64,000 nucleotides of DNA from Romboutsia sedimentorum (GCF_030131845.1 NZ_JASKYM010000001.1:434001-498000), one strand, 5' to 3'; shown: positions 32,722 to 42,634, counted from the stretch's first letter. The notes: a model not told the origin generated them from the sequence alone. A program made the numbers and translations.

Positions 32722-34122
32722 TTAATTTTGAACTTTTTTCATTTTTCTAGCTTTTAAGAAGTTAACCATAAGTGCTGTTACTATTGACCCTGCTGCTATA
32801 GCAACCATAAACATTAACACACCATCTACAGCTCCCATTAATGCTACTATTGGTCCACAGTGAGGCACCATATTTGTAACTCCAGCAAACATTGCTATAT
32901 TACCTGCTACTACTGCTCCTACCATTATTGAAGGTATAACTCTTAGTGGGTCAACTGATGCAAAAGGTATTGCACCTTCTCCTATCCCACAAAATCCCAT
33001 AAGTAGTGCTGCTTTTCCTGCATCTATTTCATCTTGAGAATATAATTTTTTATTTATAAATGTTGCTAATGCCATCCCTAATGGAGGTATTACTCCTGAA
33101 GCTCCTATTGAACCCATTATCAAAGCATTACCTGATGTTAACATAGATACACCGAATAAAAATGCTACTTTATTTACAGGTCCACCCATATCAAATGCCA
33201 TCATTGCACCTAATAAACTTGCTATTACTATTGTTTGAGACCCTGAAAGACTTGTTAATAAATCTGTTAATCCTGAGAATATTGAAGCTATAGGTTGTCC
33301 TAATACTAATATAAATGCTAATCCAACTATTAATGTTGATATTATTGGAATAACTATTATTGGCATTATTGGCTTAAACATTTGAGGTACTTTTAAGTTC
33401 TTTAACCATTTTGCTATATATCCTGCTAAAAATCCTGTTATAATTCCACCTAAGAAACCTGCATTAACTTCTGATCCATAAAAATGACCATTTGCTGCTA
33501 TATATCCACCTATCATACCTGGTACTAATCCTGGTCTATCAGCTATTGAGTATGCGATATATCCTGATAGTATAGGTACCATAAACGTAAATCCTGCAGC
33601 TCCAATAGCTTCTATATGTTTCCAAAAGCTACCATCTGGTATTACTAATCCTGCATCAGTTGGCTTTCCACCAAGTGCTAGGGCTATTGCTATTAACAGA
33701 CCTCCTACCACTACAAATGGTATCATAAACGATACTCCACCCATTAAGTGCTTGTAAAATCCTGGTTGTTTAGAATTCATTTTATTATCATTGCTTGATT
33801 TTATTGATTTGTTTACTGAAACCTTTTCATCTATAAACATTTGTATTAAATTTTCTGGTTCTTTTATTGCTTTACTTATTGGACATTCTAGAATTTTTTT
33901 ACCTGCAAATCTGTCTAAGTTAACAGTTTTATCAGCTGCTATTATTATTCCATCAGCTTCTTGTATTTCTTTTTCTGTTAATTCATTTTCCACACCTGTT
34001 GACCCTTGTGTCTCTACTTTAATGTCTATACCCATTTTTTTTCCCATTTTCATAAGCTTCTCAGCTGCTATATAAGTATGGGCAATTCCAACAGGACAAG
34101 ATGTTATTGCTAAAAGTTTCAT
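32722..34122 (-). CDS. PTS fructose-family transporter, EIIBC
   Basis: 466 residues. EIIB domain at 1-100 with the phospho-Cys at position 9 (ITSCPVGIAHTYIAAE), then a Lys/Asn linker (about 103-122). The EIIC domain (about 125-460) has about ten helices, including HLMGGVSFMIPFVVVGGLL and GFCGIGEGAIPFASVDPL, the sugar-site motif. The protein phosphorylates a fructose- or mannose-like sugar during uptake. The nearby mannose-6-phosphate isomerase gene suggests that mannose or a related sugar is the substrate (inference). AGGAGG site. Confidence 0.9.
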   Translation of the reverse strand: MKLLAITSCPVGIAHTYIAAEKLMKMGKKMGIDIKVETQGSTGVENELTEKEIQEADGIIIAADKTVNLDRFAGKKILECPISKAIKEPENLIQMFIDEKVSVNKSIKSSNDNKMNSKQPGFYKHLMGGVSFMIPFVVVGGLLIAIALALGGKPTDAGLVIPDGSFWKHIEAIGAAGFTFMVPILSGYIAYSIADRPGLVPGMIGGYIAANGHFYGSEVNAGFLGGIITGFLAGYIAKWLKNLKVPQMFKPIMPIIVIPIISTLIVGLAFILVLGQPIASIFSGLTDLLTSLSGSQTIVIASLLGAMMAFDMGGPVNKVAFLFGVSMLTSGNALIMGSIGASGVIPPLGMALATFINKKLYSQDEIDAGKAALLMGFCGIGEGAIPFASVDPLRVIPSIMVGAVVAGNIAMFAGVTNMVPHCGPIVALMGAVDGVLMFMVAIAAGSIVTALMVNFLKARKMKKVQN

Positions 34123-34166
34123 AGTTTGCCTCCTGATTTAATGTAGTTTTTTTAAATGATTGCTTT

Positions 34167-34204
34167 GTTATATCTTTATTGTATAATTTTGCAAACGTTT
34201 TTCA
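34167..34204 (-). promoter_or_regulatory. Promoter and cre-like site before EIIBC
   Basis: On the minus strand, TTTGCA (34190-34195) and TATAAC (34167-34172) stand 17 bases apart. A near-match to the catabolite repression element (TGCAAACGTTTTTCA on the plus strand, with one extra T) overlaps the -35. This suggests a separate promoter for the PTS genes under CcpA-type control. Confidence 0.45.
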
Positions 34205-34236
34205 TAGTCAATCTTTTTCCTCTTTAAGGGGATTTA

Positions 34237-35985
34237 TTAACCCCTTACATATGCCTTTAACGTTGCTATTTCTTTTCCTTTTGACTTTCCATAAGGTGTT
34301 ATTGTATATTCATCTACACAAGCTGGTATTATAAAGGTTTCTGCATAATGTACTACAAACTCTTCAAACTTATTAGTTGGACTCTTAACTATTGCTTCTT
34401 CACCTTCTACTAAATTAAGCATGTTTACACTACCATGTGTTTTGTGTTTAACTTCTTTTGAGAACCAATGTCTTCTAGTTTCAATAAATTCTCTTTCGTG
34501 TAATCCTGTTTTTTCTTCTTTTAACCCTTCTATATCTTGTAATACAGTTATATCATTTACTAAGTTTTCCTCTACCCACTTTGTAGTTCTATCCCATTGA
34601 ATGTTCTTTTCTCCATGGTTTAGATGTATTGGTCTAGGTAATCCGTCTAAACCTACTCTATCCCAGTCCCAAAGCTTAAAAGTAAATATATATGGTGTTG
34701 AACTTATCTCTAGTATCATAGTGTTTTTTCCTGAACAATGAACAGTTCCTGCTGGTATTAAGAAATGGTCGTGCTTTTTAGCTTTAAACTTGTTTATATA
34801 TTTTTCATCAGGGAAAGTTATTTCACCACTTTCAGCTTTTCTTAAATCACAAATCATGTCTTCTTTTTCAATTCCCTCTTTTAACCCAAGATACACAACA
34901 CCATCATCTAAACCATCTAATATATAGTAACTTTCATCTTGTGTATAGTGCATTCCAAATTTCTCTTGTATATATTCTGTAAGAGGATGTACTTGTAGAG
35001 ATAAGTTTTGCCCTCCTATTGTATCTAAAAAGTCAAATCTAATAGGAAACTCTGCTCCAAATCTTGCATGTACTTTATCTCCTAAAAGGTTTCTTGGTTT
35101 AGTTAATACTAAGTCAATAGCTGGTATTTCAACGTTTATTCCTTCAAAATCAAGATATAAACTATTTTCCTCTGGCACTCCATCAAAGCTCCATGCAAAG
35201 TTTTCTTTTTCCTTATCTAACCCACATACTGACTTCATCCATTGTCCACCCCATACACCTGGGTCAAAGTATGGAACAACTCTAAATGGTTCTTTTGATA
35301 TTTTTTCTAAAGCTCCTTTAAATGCATCCTTTGTTATCATCTTTGGGTCGTCTTTTTTGTTTGTATCTAATAAATAGTCCATTTTTTTAAACACACATTT
35401 TTTATGTCTATCCATAGCTCTCCACTCTAAGAAAAATCCTCTTTTATACTTTCTTAGTATGTCTTCACTACCGTTATTTGCTTTCCAATTTCCCATTCCC
35501 ATTCTGTATCTGGTCTGAATTTCCCATCTTGCTAAATCTGCAAATAAAGTTATATCACCATCATAGATTAATGATGCTCCTACTCCATAAACTAAAACAA
35601 TTCCAGAATTTATATTTTCTATTTCTAATTTTGCTTTTTCAATATTTTCTTCTTTGAAAAAGTCTGACAATACTTTAGTGTTCATTATTCCAAATACTCT
35701 ATCATCTGTTAAAAAATCTTTTGCTATATTATCTATTTCTTCACTACTCATAGATATATCATCAGATTTTATTGTAAGAATTGGATTTAATTTAGAAAAT
35801 GCATTATGTATCTCTTCTAAATCAACCCCCATATAGCAGTCAATTACTACTACCGACTTTTTATTATTCCTACATTTTAGCTTTACTTCTTCTAAAATAT
35901 TTTCATATCCTTTGAATGATTGATCTTTATATCCTTTTATATGTTTAGTTGGGTACTTATCATAATTATTATATTTGTTAAACAT
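34237..35985 (-). CDS. Class I mannose-6-phosphate isomerase, long form
   Basis: 582 residues, about 260 more than the typical ~315-residue Firmicute enzyme. The C-terminal part (about 245-582) is the zinc cupin isomerase: FRVVPYFDPGVWGGQWM, LSLQVHP (zinc His, near 335), DESYYILDG, and GTVHCSGKNTMILEIS (zinc His). It converts mannose-6-phosphate to fructose-6-phosphate. The N-terminal 220 residues resemble a nucleoside/uridine-kinase-like alpha/beta domain (KSVVVIDCYMGVDLEEI) but lack a proper P-loop, so they are probably regulatory. First gene of the sugar operon; the PTS genes follow after 114 bases. Confidence 0.87.
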   Translation of the reverse strand: MFNKYNNYDKYPTKHIKGYKDQSFKGYENILEEVKLKCRNNKKSVVVIDCYMGVDLEEIHNAFSKLNPILTIKSDDISMSSEEIDNIAKDFLTDDRVFGIMNTKVLSDFFKEENIEKAKLEIENINSGIVLVYGVGASLIYDGDITLFADLARWEIQTRYRMGMGNWKANNGSEDILRKYKRGFFLEWRAMDRHKKCVFKKMDYLLDTNKKDDPKMITKDAFKGALEKISKEPFRVVPYFDPGVWGGQWMKSVCGLDKEKENFAWSFDGVPEENSLYLDFEGINVEIPAIDLVLTKPRNLLGDKVHARFGAEFPIRFDFLDTIGGQNLSLQVHPLTEYIQEKFGMHYTQDESYYILDGLDDGVVYLGLKEGIEKEDMICDLRKAESGEITFPDEKYINKFKAKKHDHFLIPAGTVHCSGKNTMILEISSTPYIFTFKLWDWDRVGLDGLPRPIHLNHGEKNIQWDRTTKWVEENLVNDITVLQDIEGLKEEKTGLHEREFIETRRHWFSKEVKHKTHGSVNMLNLVEGEEAIVKSPTNKFEEFVVHYAETFIIPACVDEYTITPYGKSKGKEIATLKAYVRG

Positions 35986-36108
35986 AACTTAATCTCCCTC
36001 CATGTTATTTATTTGCTATCTTTTACAGCTTTATTATATATTTTTTTATGTATTTTATCATAGATAGACTTTCTCCTCTTTAACTGGAAATATTGTGTTT
36101 GCACAAAA

Positions 36109-36136
36109 AAAAGTAGAATCTAATGATCCTACTTTT
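36109..36136. terminator. Terminator between sugar operon and membrane protein gene
   Basis: AAAAGTAGGATC pairs with GATTCTACTTTT (a mismatch in the middle), with T-runs on both strands. Confidence 0.7.
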
Positions 36137-36146
36137 TAAAATACAA

Positions 36147-36785
36147 TTACAAAGTATTTTTACTTTCTAACAATATCTTAACTTTATCAAAATCTTCTAT
36201 TTTAACTACCATCTTTCGGTCTGTAAATCCCTTGCCAAGAACTATAATCTTTTTATTTTTGTATAATAAAGATTCTTCGTATTTTATCTCCTCAATCTCA
36301 TTAATTTTAAAAACTAAATTATCATAAAAGATAACTTTATCATCAGTTATTATATTATAGCTAAATAGTGATTGAGCTAATGGTAAAATAATAGAAATAA
36401 ATAACATTATATAAGTAAAAATAAGCAACTTATCTAAATACTCAAATCCACTTATATAACTTATTATATCTGTAATACCTCTATGATTTTGCATTTCATA
36501 TCTTCCAAACACAGATTTTACTCCTAGTGATGTAATAAAAGTTATAGCTACCATACTTATAATCTCTGATTTGCTATTTTCTTTCACTTTAATATAGGTC
36601 ATATTTTTACTATTTATTTGTTTTATAAGCTTCTTTCTATAAATATAATCAGTAAGCTTTGTAAGAATAGTAAATATAAACATACCTGCTATTAATAAAG
36701 TCTGCATGCTTTGATTTTCTGTAAATGATCCGGTTACTCCTAATAGTATTATAATAATTAATAAAATAATATCCTTTTTTCTCAT
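36147..36785 (-). CDS. Membrane protein with C-terminal PH-like region
   Basis: 212 residues. Helices lie at about 5-20, 28-44, 76-92 and 115-137. The last 65 residues form a soluble domain (NIITDDKVIFYDNLVFKINEIEEIKYEES) like the bacterial PH/DUF5673-type ends of other membrane proteins. I do not recognise a specific family. GGGGG site; monocistronic, bracketed by terminators. Confidence 0.6.
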   Translation of the reverse strand: MRKKDIILLIIIILLGVTGSFTENQSMQTLLIAGMFIFTILTKLTDYIYRKKLIKQINSKNMTYIKVKENSKSEIISMVAITFITSLGVKSVFGRYEMQNHRGITDIISYISGFEYLDKLLIFTYIMLFISIILPLAQSLFSYNIITDDKVIFYDNLVFKINEIEEIKYEESLLYKNKKIIVLGKGFTDRKMVVKIEDFDKVKILLESKNTL

Positions 36786-36828
36786 TGCTCCCCCTAATTT
36801 CTAAGTCAAGTAATTTTATTTAACGAAA

Positions 36829-36857
36829 AAAGATGTAGATTAGATTATCTACATCTT
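36829..36857 (-). terminator. Terminator after SPFH gene
   Basis: AAGATGTAGAT and ATCTACATCTT form an 11-bp stem; the minus strand continues TTTTTTCG. Confidence 0.8.
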
Positions 36858-36862
36858 AATTT

Positions 36863-37822
36863 TTAGTATACTGAACCACTATTAACTATAGGCTGTGCAT
36901 CTTTGTTTCCACAAAGTACAACTAACAAGTTACTAACCATAGCAGCTTTTCTCTCATCATCAAGAGTTACGATATTGTTTTCACTTAAATTAGTTAAAGC
37001 CATATCTACCATACTTACAGCACCTTCAACAATTTTCTTTCTTGCTGCTATTATAGCCTCTGCTTGTTGGCGTTGTAGCATAGCTGCTGCAATCTCTGGT
37101 GCATAAGATAGGTGAGTAATTCTAACTTCACTAACTTCAATCCCTGCAATATCAACTCTAGTTTGCAATTCTTCTTTTAACTTATCAGCTATTTCTTGAC
37201 TACTTCCACGAAGAGATTTTTCTTCTCCATCTTCAGATGCATCATATGGATAAAGTCTTGAAATATTTCTAAGAGTTGAATCACATTGAATTGATAAAAA
37301 TGTATTATAATTATCAACGTTAAATACAGCTTTAGTTGCATCTAATACTTTCCAAATTACAACTACTCCTATTATAATAGGATTTCCTAACTGGTCATTA
37401 ACCTTTTGTTTTTCATTATTAAGAGTCATAGTTTTTAATGATACTTTTTTACCATTAGCATAAACTACTATCTCAGTTTTATCATTAGGCGAATGTTTTG
37501 AAACGTTTGAAGGAAGTGCTGTTGGATTTACTGCACTGCAAAATGGATTTACCCAATAAAATCCTTCTTTTTTTATAGTTCCATAATATTTACCAAATAA
37601 AACTAAAACTAATGCTTCCTTAGGATTAAGTACTTTAAGTCCAAATAAAGATATAAAGTTTCCAAGAATACCTAATATACCTAAAACTACTGCATATATA
37701 TTCATCGGTCCAATTATAAGCCATACTGATACTATAAAAAGTAAAATGATTGATATTAAAGCCATAAAGCCATTAACTGACTTTGCGTCCTTTTCTTTAT
37801 AAATGGTCTCTTCTTTAATCAT
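36863..37822 (-). CDS. SPFH/band 7 domain protein
   Basis: 319 residues. The N-terminus has a charged stretch then two membrane helices (about 18-39 and 43-62), followed by LNPKEALVLVLFGKYYGTIKKEGFYWVNPF, the start of the SPFH domain (about 65-235). A coiled coil follows (AAAMLQRQQAEAIIAARKKIVEGA). Flotillin-like proteins of this kind organise membrane microdomains and often assist proteases or transporters. The usual partner genes (NfeD, or a short DUF next to it) are not adjacent. GGGGG site. Confidence 0.87.
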   Translation of the reverse strand: MIKEETIYKEKDAKSVNGFMALISIILLFIVSVWLIIGPMNIYAVVLGILGILGNFISLFGLKVLNPKEALVLVLFGKYYGTIKKEGFYWVNPFCSAVNPTALPSNVSKHSPNDKTEIVVYANGKKVSLKTMTLNNEKQKVNDQLGNPIIIGVVVIWKVLDATKAVFNVDNYNTFLSIQCDSTLRNISRLYPYDASEDGEEKSLRGSSQEIADKLKEELQTRVDIAGIEVSEVRITHLSYAPEIAAAMLQRQQAEAIIAARKKIVEGAVSMVDMALTNLSENNIVTLDDERKAAMVSNLLVVLCGNKDAQPIVNSGSVY

Positions 37823-37912
37823 ATCTATCTACCCCCTAATTTATTATTGTTAAATTTATGTTTATATAATAGTACTGCTCTTTGGTAAATTTTACAAATG
37901 TATTTATTGTAA

Positions 37913-39268
37913 CTATTTACTACATATAGGTTTTAGGCTAGCACCATACCCGTATATATCTTTATATTTTCTAATATATGCTATCGATATAGTCATAGTA
38001 ATAAATTCTGCAACAGCTACTGATAACCATATACCATCTACCCCTAAAAACTTAGGCAATATAATTATTCCAAGTACTGTAAATACAAAAGTTCTTAAAA
38101 ACGATATAGTAGCTGAAACTTTTCCATTTGAAAAAGCTGTAAACTTAGCTGATGCAAATATATTTATTCCCGTTACTAAAAAGCTTGTAGAAAATAACAT
38201 AAATCCTTTGTAACCAATTTCAAAAACATTACTTCCTTTATCTGCAAATATCCCTACTATGCTACCTGCCCCTATTAAAGAAATAACAAATAAACTTATA
38301 GAACTAACTAATATAAAAATCAAACTGTACTTTATAATTTTTTTAAGTTCATCAATATTTTCATCTCCATAATTATAACTTATAATTGGAGCTACACCTG
38401 ATGAGAATCCTATATACGCCGAAGTTATTAAAAACTGACCATATAATACTATAGTTATCGCAGCAACTCCATCTGAGCCTAAATACTCCATCATAGCAAG
38501 ATTAAATAAAAGAGTAGTTACACCTGTTGATAAGTTTGTAACCATTTCAGACGAACCATTTGAGCAACTTTTAAGTATTACAGATAAATCAAACTTTGGC
38601 TTTACAAAATACAAGTTTCCTCTTTTTTTACAAAAATATATTATTCCTAATGTTGAGGGTATTAGCACACCTATTCCTGTTGCATAAGCTGCTCCACCTA
38701 TTCCCATATTCATCAAAACTATAAATACATAATCAAGTATTATATTAGCAAATCCACCTACTAAAGTTAAAATTAAACCTACCTTTGGCTTACCTGCCGT
38801 AATTGTTAAAAATTGAAATATTAAGCTTACAATAAATGCTGGTATGAATATAAGAGATGCTAAAAAATAATCCATACAATATTGATATAAACTTTCATTC
38901 CCTCCCAATATACTTATTATATCTTTTGAGAAAATATAACCTAATAAAGCTATAGCTACTCCTAATAAAATTCCTACTAACACTACTAAAGTAAAGTTTT
39001 CTCTAGCTTCCTTGTCCCTACCTTCTCCAAGCTTTTTAGCGATAAGTGCACTACTCCCACTTCCTAACATTACACCGACTGCTATTACTATATTTATAAA
39101 TGGGTAAACTATATTAACTGCTGATAGTGCATCCGTATTTACAAATCTCGATACAAAAACTCCATCAACTATTGTATATAAAGACATGAACACCATCATT
39201 ATTATTGAGGGTATTGTAAACTTTATAAGTGATGAAAATGTAAAACTTTTAGATATTGAATTGTCCAT
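37913..39268 (-). CDS. MATE-family efflux protein
   Basis: 451 residues with twelve helices in two similar halves. It starts SFTFSSLIKFTIPSIIMMVFMSLYTIVDGVFVSRFVN, the typical MATE opening, and carries the matching second half from about residue 230. It belongs to the MepA/NorM-like clostridial group that exports drugs or cations using Na+ or H+ gradients. The substrate is unknown. AGGAGG site. A second MATE protein lies at 50165-51565. Confidence 0.87.
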   Translation of the reverse strand: MDNSISKSFTFSSLIKFTIPSIIMMVFMSLYTIVDGVFVSRFVNTDALSAVNIVYPFINIVIAVGVMLGSGSSALIAKKLGEGRDKEARENFTLVVLVGILLGVAIALLGYIFSKDIISILGGNESLYQYCMDYFLASLIFIPAFIVSLIFQFLTITAGKPKVGLILTLVGGFANIILDYVFIVLMNMGIGGAAYATGIGVLIPSTLGIIYFCKKRGNLYFVKPKFDLSVILKSCSNGSSEMVTNLSTGVTTLLFNLAMMEYLGSDGVAAITIVLYGQFLITSAYIGFSSGVAPIISYNYGDENIDELKKIIKYSLIFILVSSISLFVISLIGAGSIVGIFADKGSNVFEIGYKGFMLFSTSFLVTGINIFASAKFTAFSNGKVSATISFLRTFVFTVLGIIILPKFLGVDGIWLSVAVAEFITMTISIAYIRKYKDIYGYGASLKPICSK

Positions 39269-39339
39269 TAATTTCCTCCTAATATAAACTGCTTCTTTTA
39301 TAATAAACTATAGTATTGTACTAATGTCAATAAATAAAA

Positions 39340-39368
39340 ATAAGACTACAACAAAGTCATAGTCTTAT
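39340..39368 (-). terminator. Terminator after DUF975 gene
   Basis: ATAAGACTA and TAGTCTTAT form a 9-bp stem with an 11-base loop; the minus strand continues TTTTTATTT. Confidence 0.75.
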
Positions 39369-39387
39369 CTTTATAAAATTAAATATA

Positions 39388-40089
39388 TTAAGCTATATCT
39401 TTTGAATAATCTAATGATTTATAGAAATTAGTTACAGTCATTTGCATATATGGAATAAACCATAATAATCCTATTACTGTAACTGTAGCTAATAATCCCC
39501 ATCCAATAAAACTAAGTTGAAGTACAAAGAATTTCCATTTATTGCCCTTCATCATTTTTATACTAAGACCTATTGACTCAAATAATTTAAGTTCTTCCTT
39601 ATCAACAAATATATATGGTGCTAAACCTACTGCCAAATTAAATACAACTAAGGCAACTGATATTAATGCTACTACGATAATAGCACCCCAAGTTAATCCA
39701 CTTATACTTGCACTACTGAAAAGTGCAACTCCAATTGAACCAATTAATATAAAACTTATTATTCCTCCTGCTATAGCTCCTACTATAGAAACAATAACTG
39801 TAAATCCTAATGATTTTAAAATTGCACTCTTTGAAACCTTAAGGTCACTATATGTTGCTTCGCTAGATTTTTTTATAAATTCCAAATAAAATTTAGGTAA
39901 TCCTACGCATGCCCATACTTCTAAACATAATATTACTGCTAAAGATATAAGCATAAAAAATGTTGAATCGCTTGGAATAAATTCAAACGGAAAAATTAAA
40001 GCACAATAAATTAAAGTTATTAGTACTGGTACTTTCCAATGACCTTTTAATTGTTGTTTTGATAAGTTTTTTAATCCTTTTCTATCCAT
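39388..40089 (-). CDS. DUF975-family membrane protein
   Basis: 233 residues. It begins KGLKNLSKQQLKGHWKVPVLITLIYCA, the DUF975 signature, then five more helices and a Gly-rich helix pair (GAIAGGIISFILIGSIGVALF). The end KGNKWKFFVLQLSFIGWGLLA and IPYMQMTVTNFYKSL is also typical. The family is common in Firmicutes and has no established function. GGGGG site; single gene with its own terminator. Confidence 0.83.
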   Translation of the reverse strand: MDRKGLKNLSKQQLKGHWKVPVLITLIYCALIFPFEFIPSDSTFFMLISLAVILCLEVWACVGLPKFYLEFIKKSSEATYSDLKVSKSAILKSLGFTVIVSIVGAIAGGIISFILIGSIGVALFSSASISGLTWGAIIVVALISVALVVFNLAVGLAPYIFVDKEELKLFESIGLSIKMMKGNKWKFFVLQLSFIGWGLLATVTVIGLLWFIPYMQMTVTNFYKSLDYSKDIA

Positions 40090-40175
40090 AATATTGACCC
40101 CCTTTAAGCTATTTATTTATTGACCTTAATATAGTATATTCATGTAAAACGTATTTGTTCTATAATAATTTTAAA

Positions 40176-40205
40176 AGGAGCTATCTTAATTTAAAGATAA
40201 CTCCT
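40176..40205 (-). terminator. Terminator after DEAD-box gene
   Basis: AGGAGTTATCTT pairs with AAGATAGCTCCT (one mismatch); the minus strand continues TTTTAAAA. Confidence 0.7.
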
Positions 40206-40210
40206 ATTTA

Positions 40211-41515
40211 TTACTTATCAGATGTTTTCTTTGCTGGTTTTTTTCTATTGTTAGATCCCCAGCTTTTATTATTGCTTCTAGAAGAACTACTTCTTTGATT
40301 GTTGCTATTTCCTCTATTGTTGCCCCTATTATTGCTTCTAGGATTTCTTTTTTCAACCACTTCAGCTACATCGTTAGAACTAGCTTCATAAGGGTGGTCT
40401 TTTATTACTGGTATTTTTTTGTTTATAAGCTTTTCTATTGACTTGTAATATCCTCTTTCTTCCATAGAACAAAACGACATAGCACAACCTGTATGTCCTG
40501 CTCTTCCTGTACGTCCAATTCTGTGAACATAAGTTTCTGCAACTTCTGGTAAGTCATAGTTTATTACATGAGATAACTCATCTACATCAATTCCTCTTGC
40601 AGCTATATCTGTTGCAACTAACACTCTTATTTTACCTTCTTTGAAGTTACTTAGTGCAAGTTGTCTAGCATTTTGAGATTTGTTTCCATGAATAGCACAA
40701 GCTTCTATTCCAACCTTTAAAAGGTCTGTAGTAATCTTGTTTGCTCCATGCTTAGTTCTTGAGAATACTAATACAGATTGTATAGATTTATCTTTTAAAA
40801 GATCTATAAGTAAAGCTCTCTTTTGCTTTTTACTAACAAAATACATACTTTGCTTTACAGTTTCAGTAGTAGATGATACCGGTGCAACTTCTACTTTTAT
40901 AGGATCTTTAAATATAGAGTTTGCTAACTTTGATATTTCATTTGGCATAGTTGCTGAGAAGAATATGTTTTGACGAACTTGTGGAAGATGACTTATTATT
41001 CTTTTTACATCATGAATCATTCCCATATCTAACATACTATCCGCTTCATCAAGTACAAAGTATTTTACTTTGCTTAAGTTTATAAACTTTTGACTATATA
41101 AATCAAGCATTCTACCTGGAGTCGCTATTAAAATATCTACTCCTTCTCTTAATGCTCTTGTTTGAGAATTTTGAGATACTCCACCAAATATAACTAAACT
41201 TTTTATGTCCATATATTGTGAGTAAGCTGTAAAACTTTCTTCTATTTGTATAGCTAATTCTCTTGTAGGAGCTAGTACTACTGCTTTAATAGTTCTTGGC
41301 CCTCTTGAGTTTTTTTGTTCATTGTATACTCTTTGTAATATTGGAATAGCAAACGCTGCTGTTTTTCCAGTACCTGTTTGAGCACATCCAAGTAAGTCTT
41401 TTCCTTCTAATAAGTGAGGTATTGACTTTGCTTGTATTGGTGTAGGGTTTGAATAACCTTCATCTTGTAATGCCTTTTGTATAGGCTTTATTATATCTAA
41501 ATTTTCAAATAACAT
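40211..41515 (-). CDS. DEAD-box RNA helicase, RhlE/CshA-like
   Basis: 434 residues. Two RecA-like domains: Q-motif (NPTPIQAKSIP), motif I AQTGTGKT (44-51), PTRELA, TPGR, motif II DEAD (near 154), SAT, then ARGIDV and HRIGRTGRAG in domain 2. The last 60 residues are a basic Asn/Arg/Ser tail (NNRGNNRGNSNNQRSSSSR) that binds RNA non-specifically. It unwinds RNA duplexes in ribosome assembly and mRNA decay, usually more strongly in the cold. A long leader lies upstream. Confidence 0.9.
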   Translation of the reverse strand: MLFENLDIIKPIQKALQDEGYSNPTPIQAKSIPHLLEGKDLLGCAQTGTGKTAAFAIPILQRVYNEQKNSRGPRTIKAVVLAPTRELAIQIEESFTAYSQYMDIKSLVIFGGVSQNSQTRALREGVDILIATPGRMLDLYSQKFINLSKVKYFVLDEADSMLDMGMIHDVKRIISHLPQVRQNIFFSATMPNEISKLANSIFKDPIKVEVAPVSSTTETVKQSMYFVSKKQKRALLIDLLKDKSIQSVLVFSRTKHGANKITTDLLKVGIEACAIHGNKSQNARQLALSNFKEGKIRVLVATDIAARGIDVDELSHVINYDLPEVAETYVHRIGRTGRAGHTGCAMSFCSMEERGYYKSIEKLINKKIPVIKDHPYEASSNDVAEVVEKRNPRSNNRGNNRGNSNNQRSSSSRSNNKSWGSNNRKKPAKKTSDK

Positions 41516-42048
41516 GTTGTCTCCTTTTTATTGCTTCTAAATTCTAAAATTACTTTTTTCTATATATTAAGTGGTTCGTCCACACATAACCCAAATTACC
41601 TTTAAAAGTAATCTTATTAAAGCTCATTATTTAATTTCATAAAAAAAGAAACATGCTTCATGTCAAGTGACAAAACTTAACATAAAAAATGTCTCTTATC
41701 CACATTATACATCATTTTTTAGAAAATAGCATTATATTTTTTGCTTTAACATTAATAGTTCCAATGCCTTAGCCCTTATAGCTTTTAAATAACGTTATCA
41801 TATCCTTCATTATTTTCCAAAACATCTAAAAATATCTAATCAAAATAATTTCAAATAATTTCCTAAAATTTATTTTTACCCCATTAATTATTATTTTATC
41901 AGAAAATTCAGCAAAATAAAAGACTGTTTTAATAAACGTTTTTCAACTATACTTAATTTATAAAATAAATACAAGCTTATTACTTCTATCCAAATGGATA
42001 TATGGAGTTAATATAAAAAAATAATTGTAATAACTGGAGGAACTTGAT
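41516..42048. other. Intergenic region between helicase and HPF genes
   Basis: About 530 AT-rich bases between divergent genes. On the minus strand, about 120 bases before the helicase start, ACATGAAGCATGT is followed by TTCTTTTTTTAT and overlaps TGTCACTTGACA, so two small alternative hairpins are possible. No further ORF with a ribosome binding site was found. The rest is presumably the two promoters and leaders. Confidence 0.4.
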
Positions 42049-42579
42049 ATGAAAATGGCAATAGTTTCAAAGAAAACGATTATAACAGATGCGATTAAGG
42101 AAAAAATAGAAAGTACAATCCAACGATTAGAAAAATACATAAACGACGATACCGAGGTAAAAGTAAAAATAGATGTTAAAAAGAAAAACCAGAAAATAGA
42201 GGTTACGATATTTGCCAAAGATGGCGTAATAATAAGAGCTGAAGAATCAAGAGAAGATTTATATTCTGCAATTGATTTAGTATATGATAAATTATACAAA
42301 CAACTAAGAAAATACAAAACACAACTAATAAAGAGAAATAAGAAAAATGAAAGTATTAGATTTGATAATATAGAAGAATATGTAGCTTGTGACAGCGATG
42401 AAAGTGTTATAAGGAAAAGAAAAGGATTTAAAATAGATCCACCTATGACTGAAGAAGAAGCAATAATGCAAATGGATTTACTTGGCCACAACTTCTTTAT
42501 ATTTAGGGATTTAAAAACTCAAGAAATAAACATTGTTTATAAAAGACATGACGGATATGGAATTATTGAACAAGTATAA
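42049..42579 (+). CDS. hpf: Ribosome hibernation promoting factor, long form
   Basis: 176 residues. The N-terminal S30AE domain (1-100) binds the 30S decoding site. A linker leads to the C-terminal dimerisation domain (about 122-176, KGFKIDPPMTEEEAIMQMDLLGHNFFIF), which pairs two 70S ribosomes into inactive 100S dimers in stationary phase. The length matches the long HPF of Firmicutes. Strong GGAGG site and own terminator. Confidence 0.93.
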   Translation: MKMAIVSKKTIITDAIKEKIESTIQRLEKYINDDTEVKVKIDVKKKNQKIEVTIFAKDGVIIRAEESREDLYSAIDLVYDKLYKQLRKYKTQLIKRNKKNESIRFDNIEEYVACDSDESVIRKRKGFKIDPPMTEEEAIMQMDLLGHNFFIFRDLKTQEINIVYKRHDGYGIIEQV

Positions 42580-42610
42580 ATTTAACTTTTGATTATACTT
42601 AAATCATAAG

Positions 42611-42634
42611 AAAGGGTAGCGATGCTACCCTTTT
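42611..42634 (+). terminator. Terminator after hpf
   Basis: AAAGGGTAGC and GCTACCCTTT form a 10-bp stem followed by TTTTTAT. Confidence 0.88.

Noticed and set aside
41958-42491. 177-residue Ser/Phe-rich ORF opposite hpf
   Set aside because: A shadow frame of the hpf gene; low-complexity composition typical of antisense frames in AT-rich DNA.
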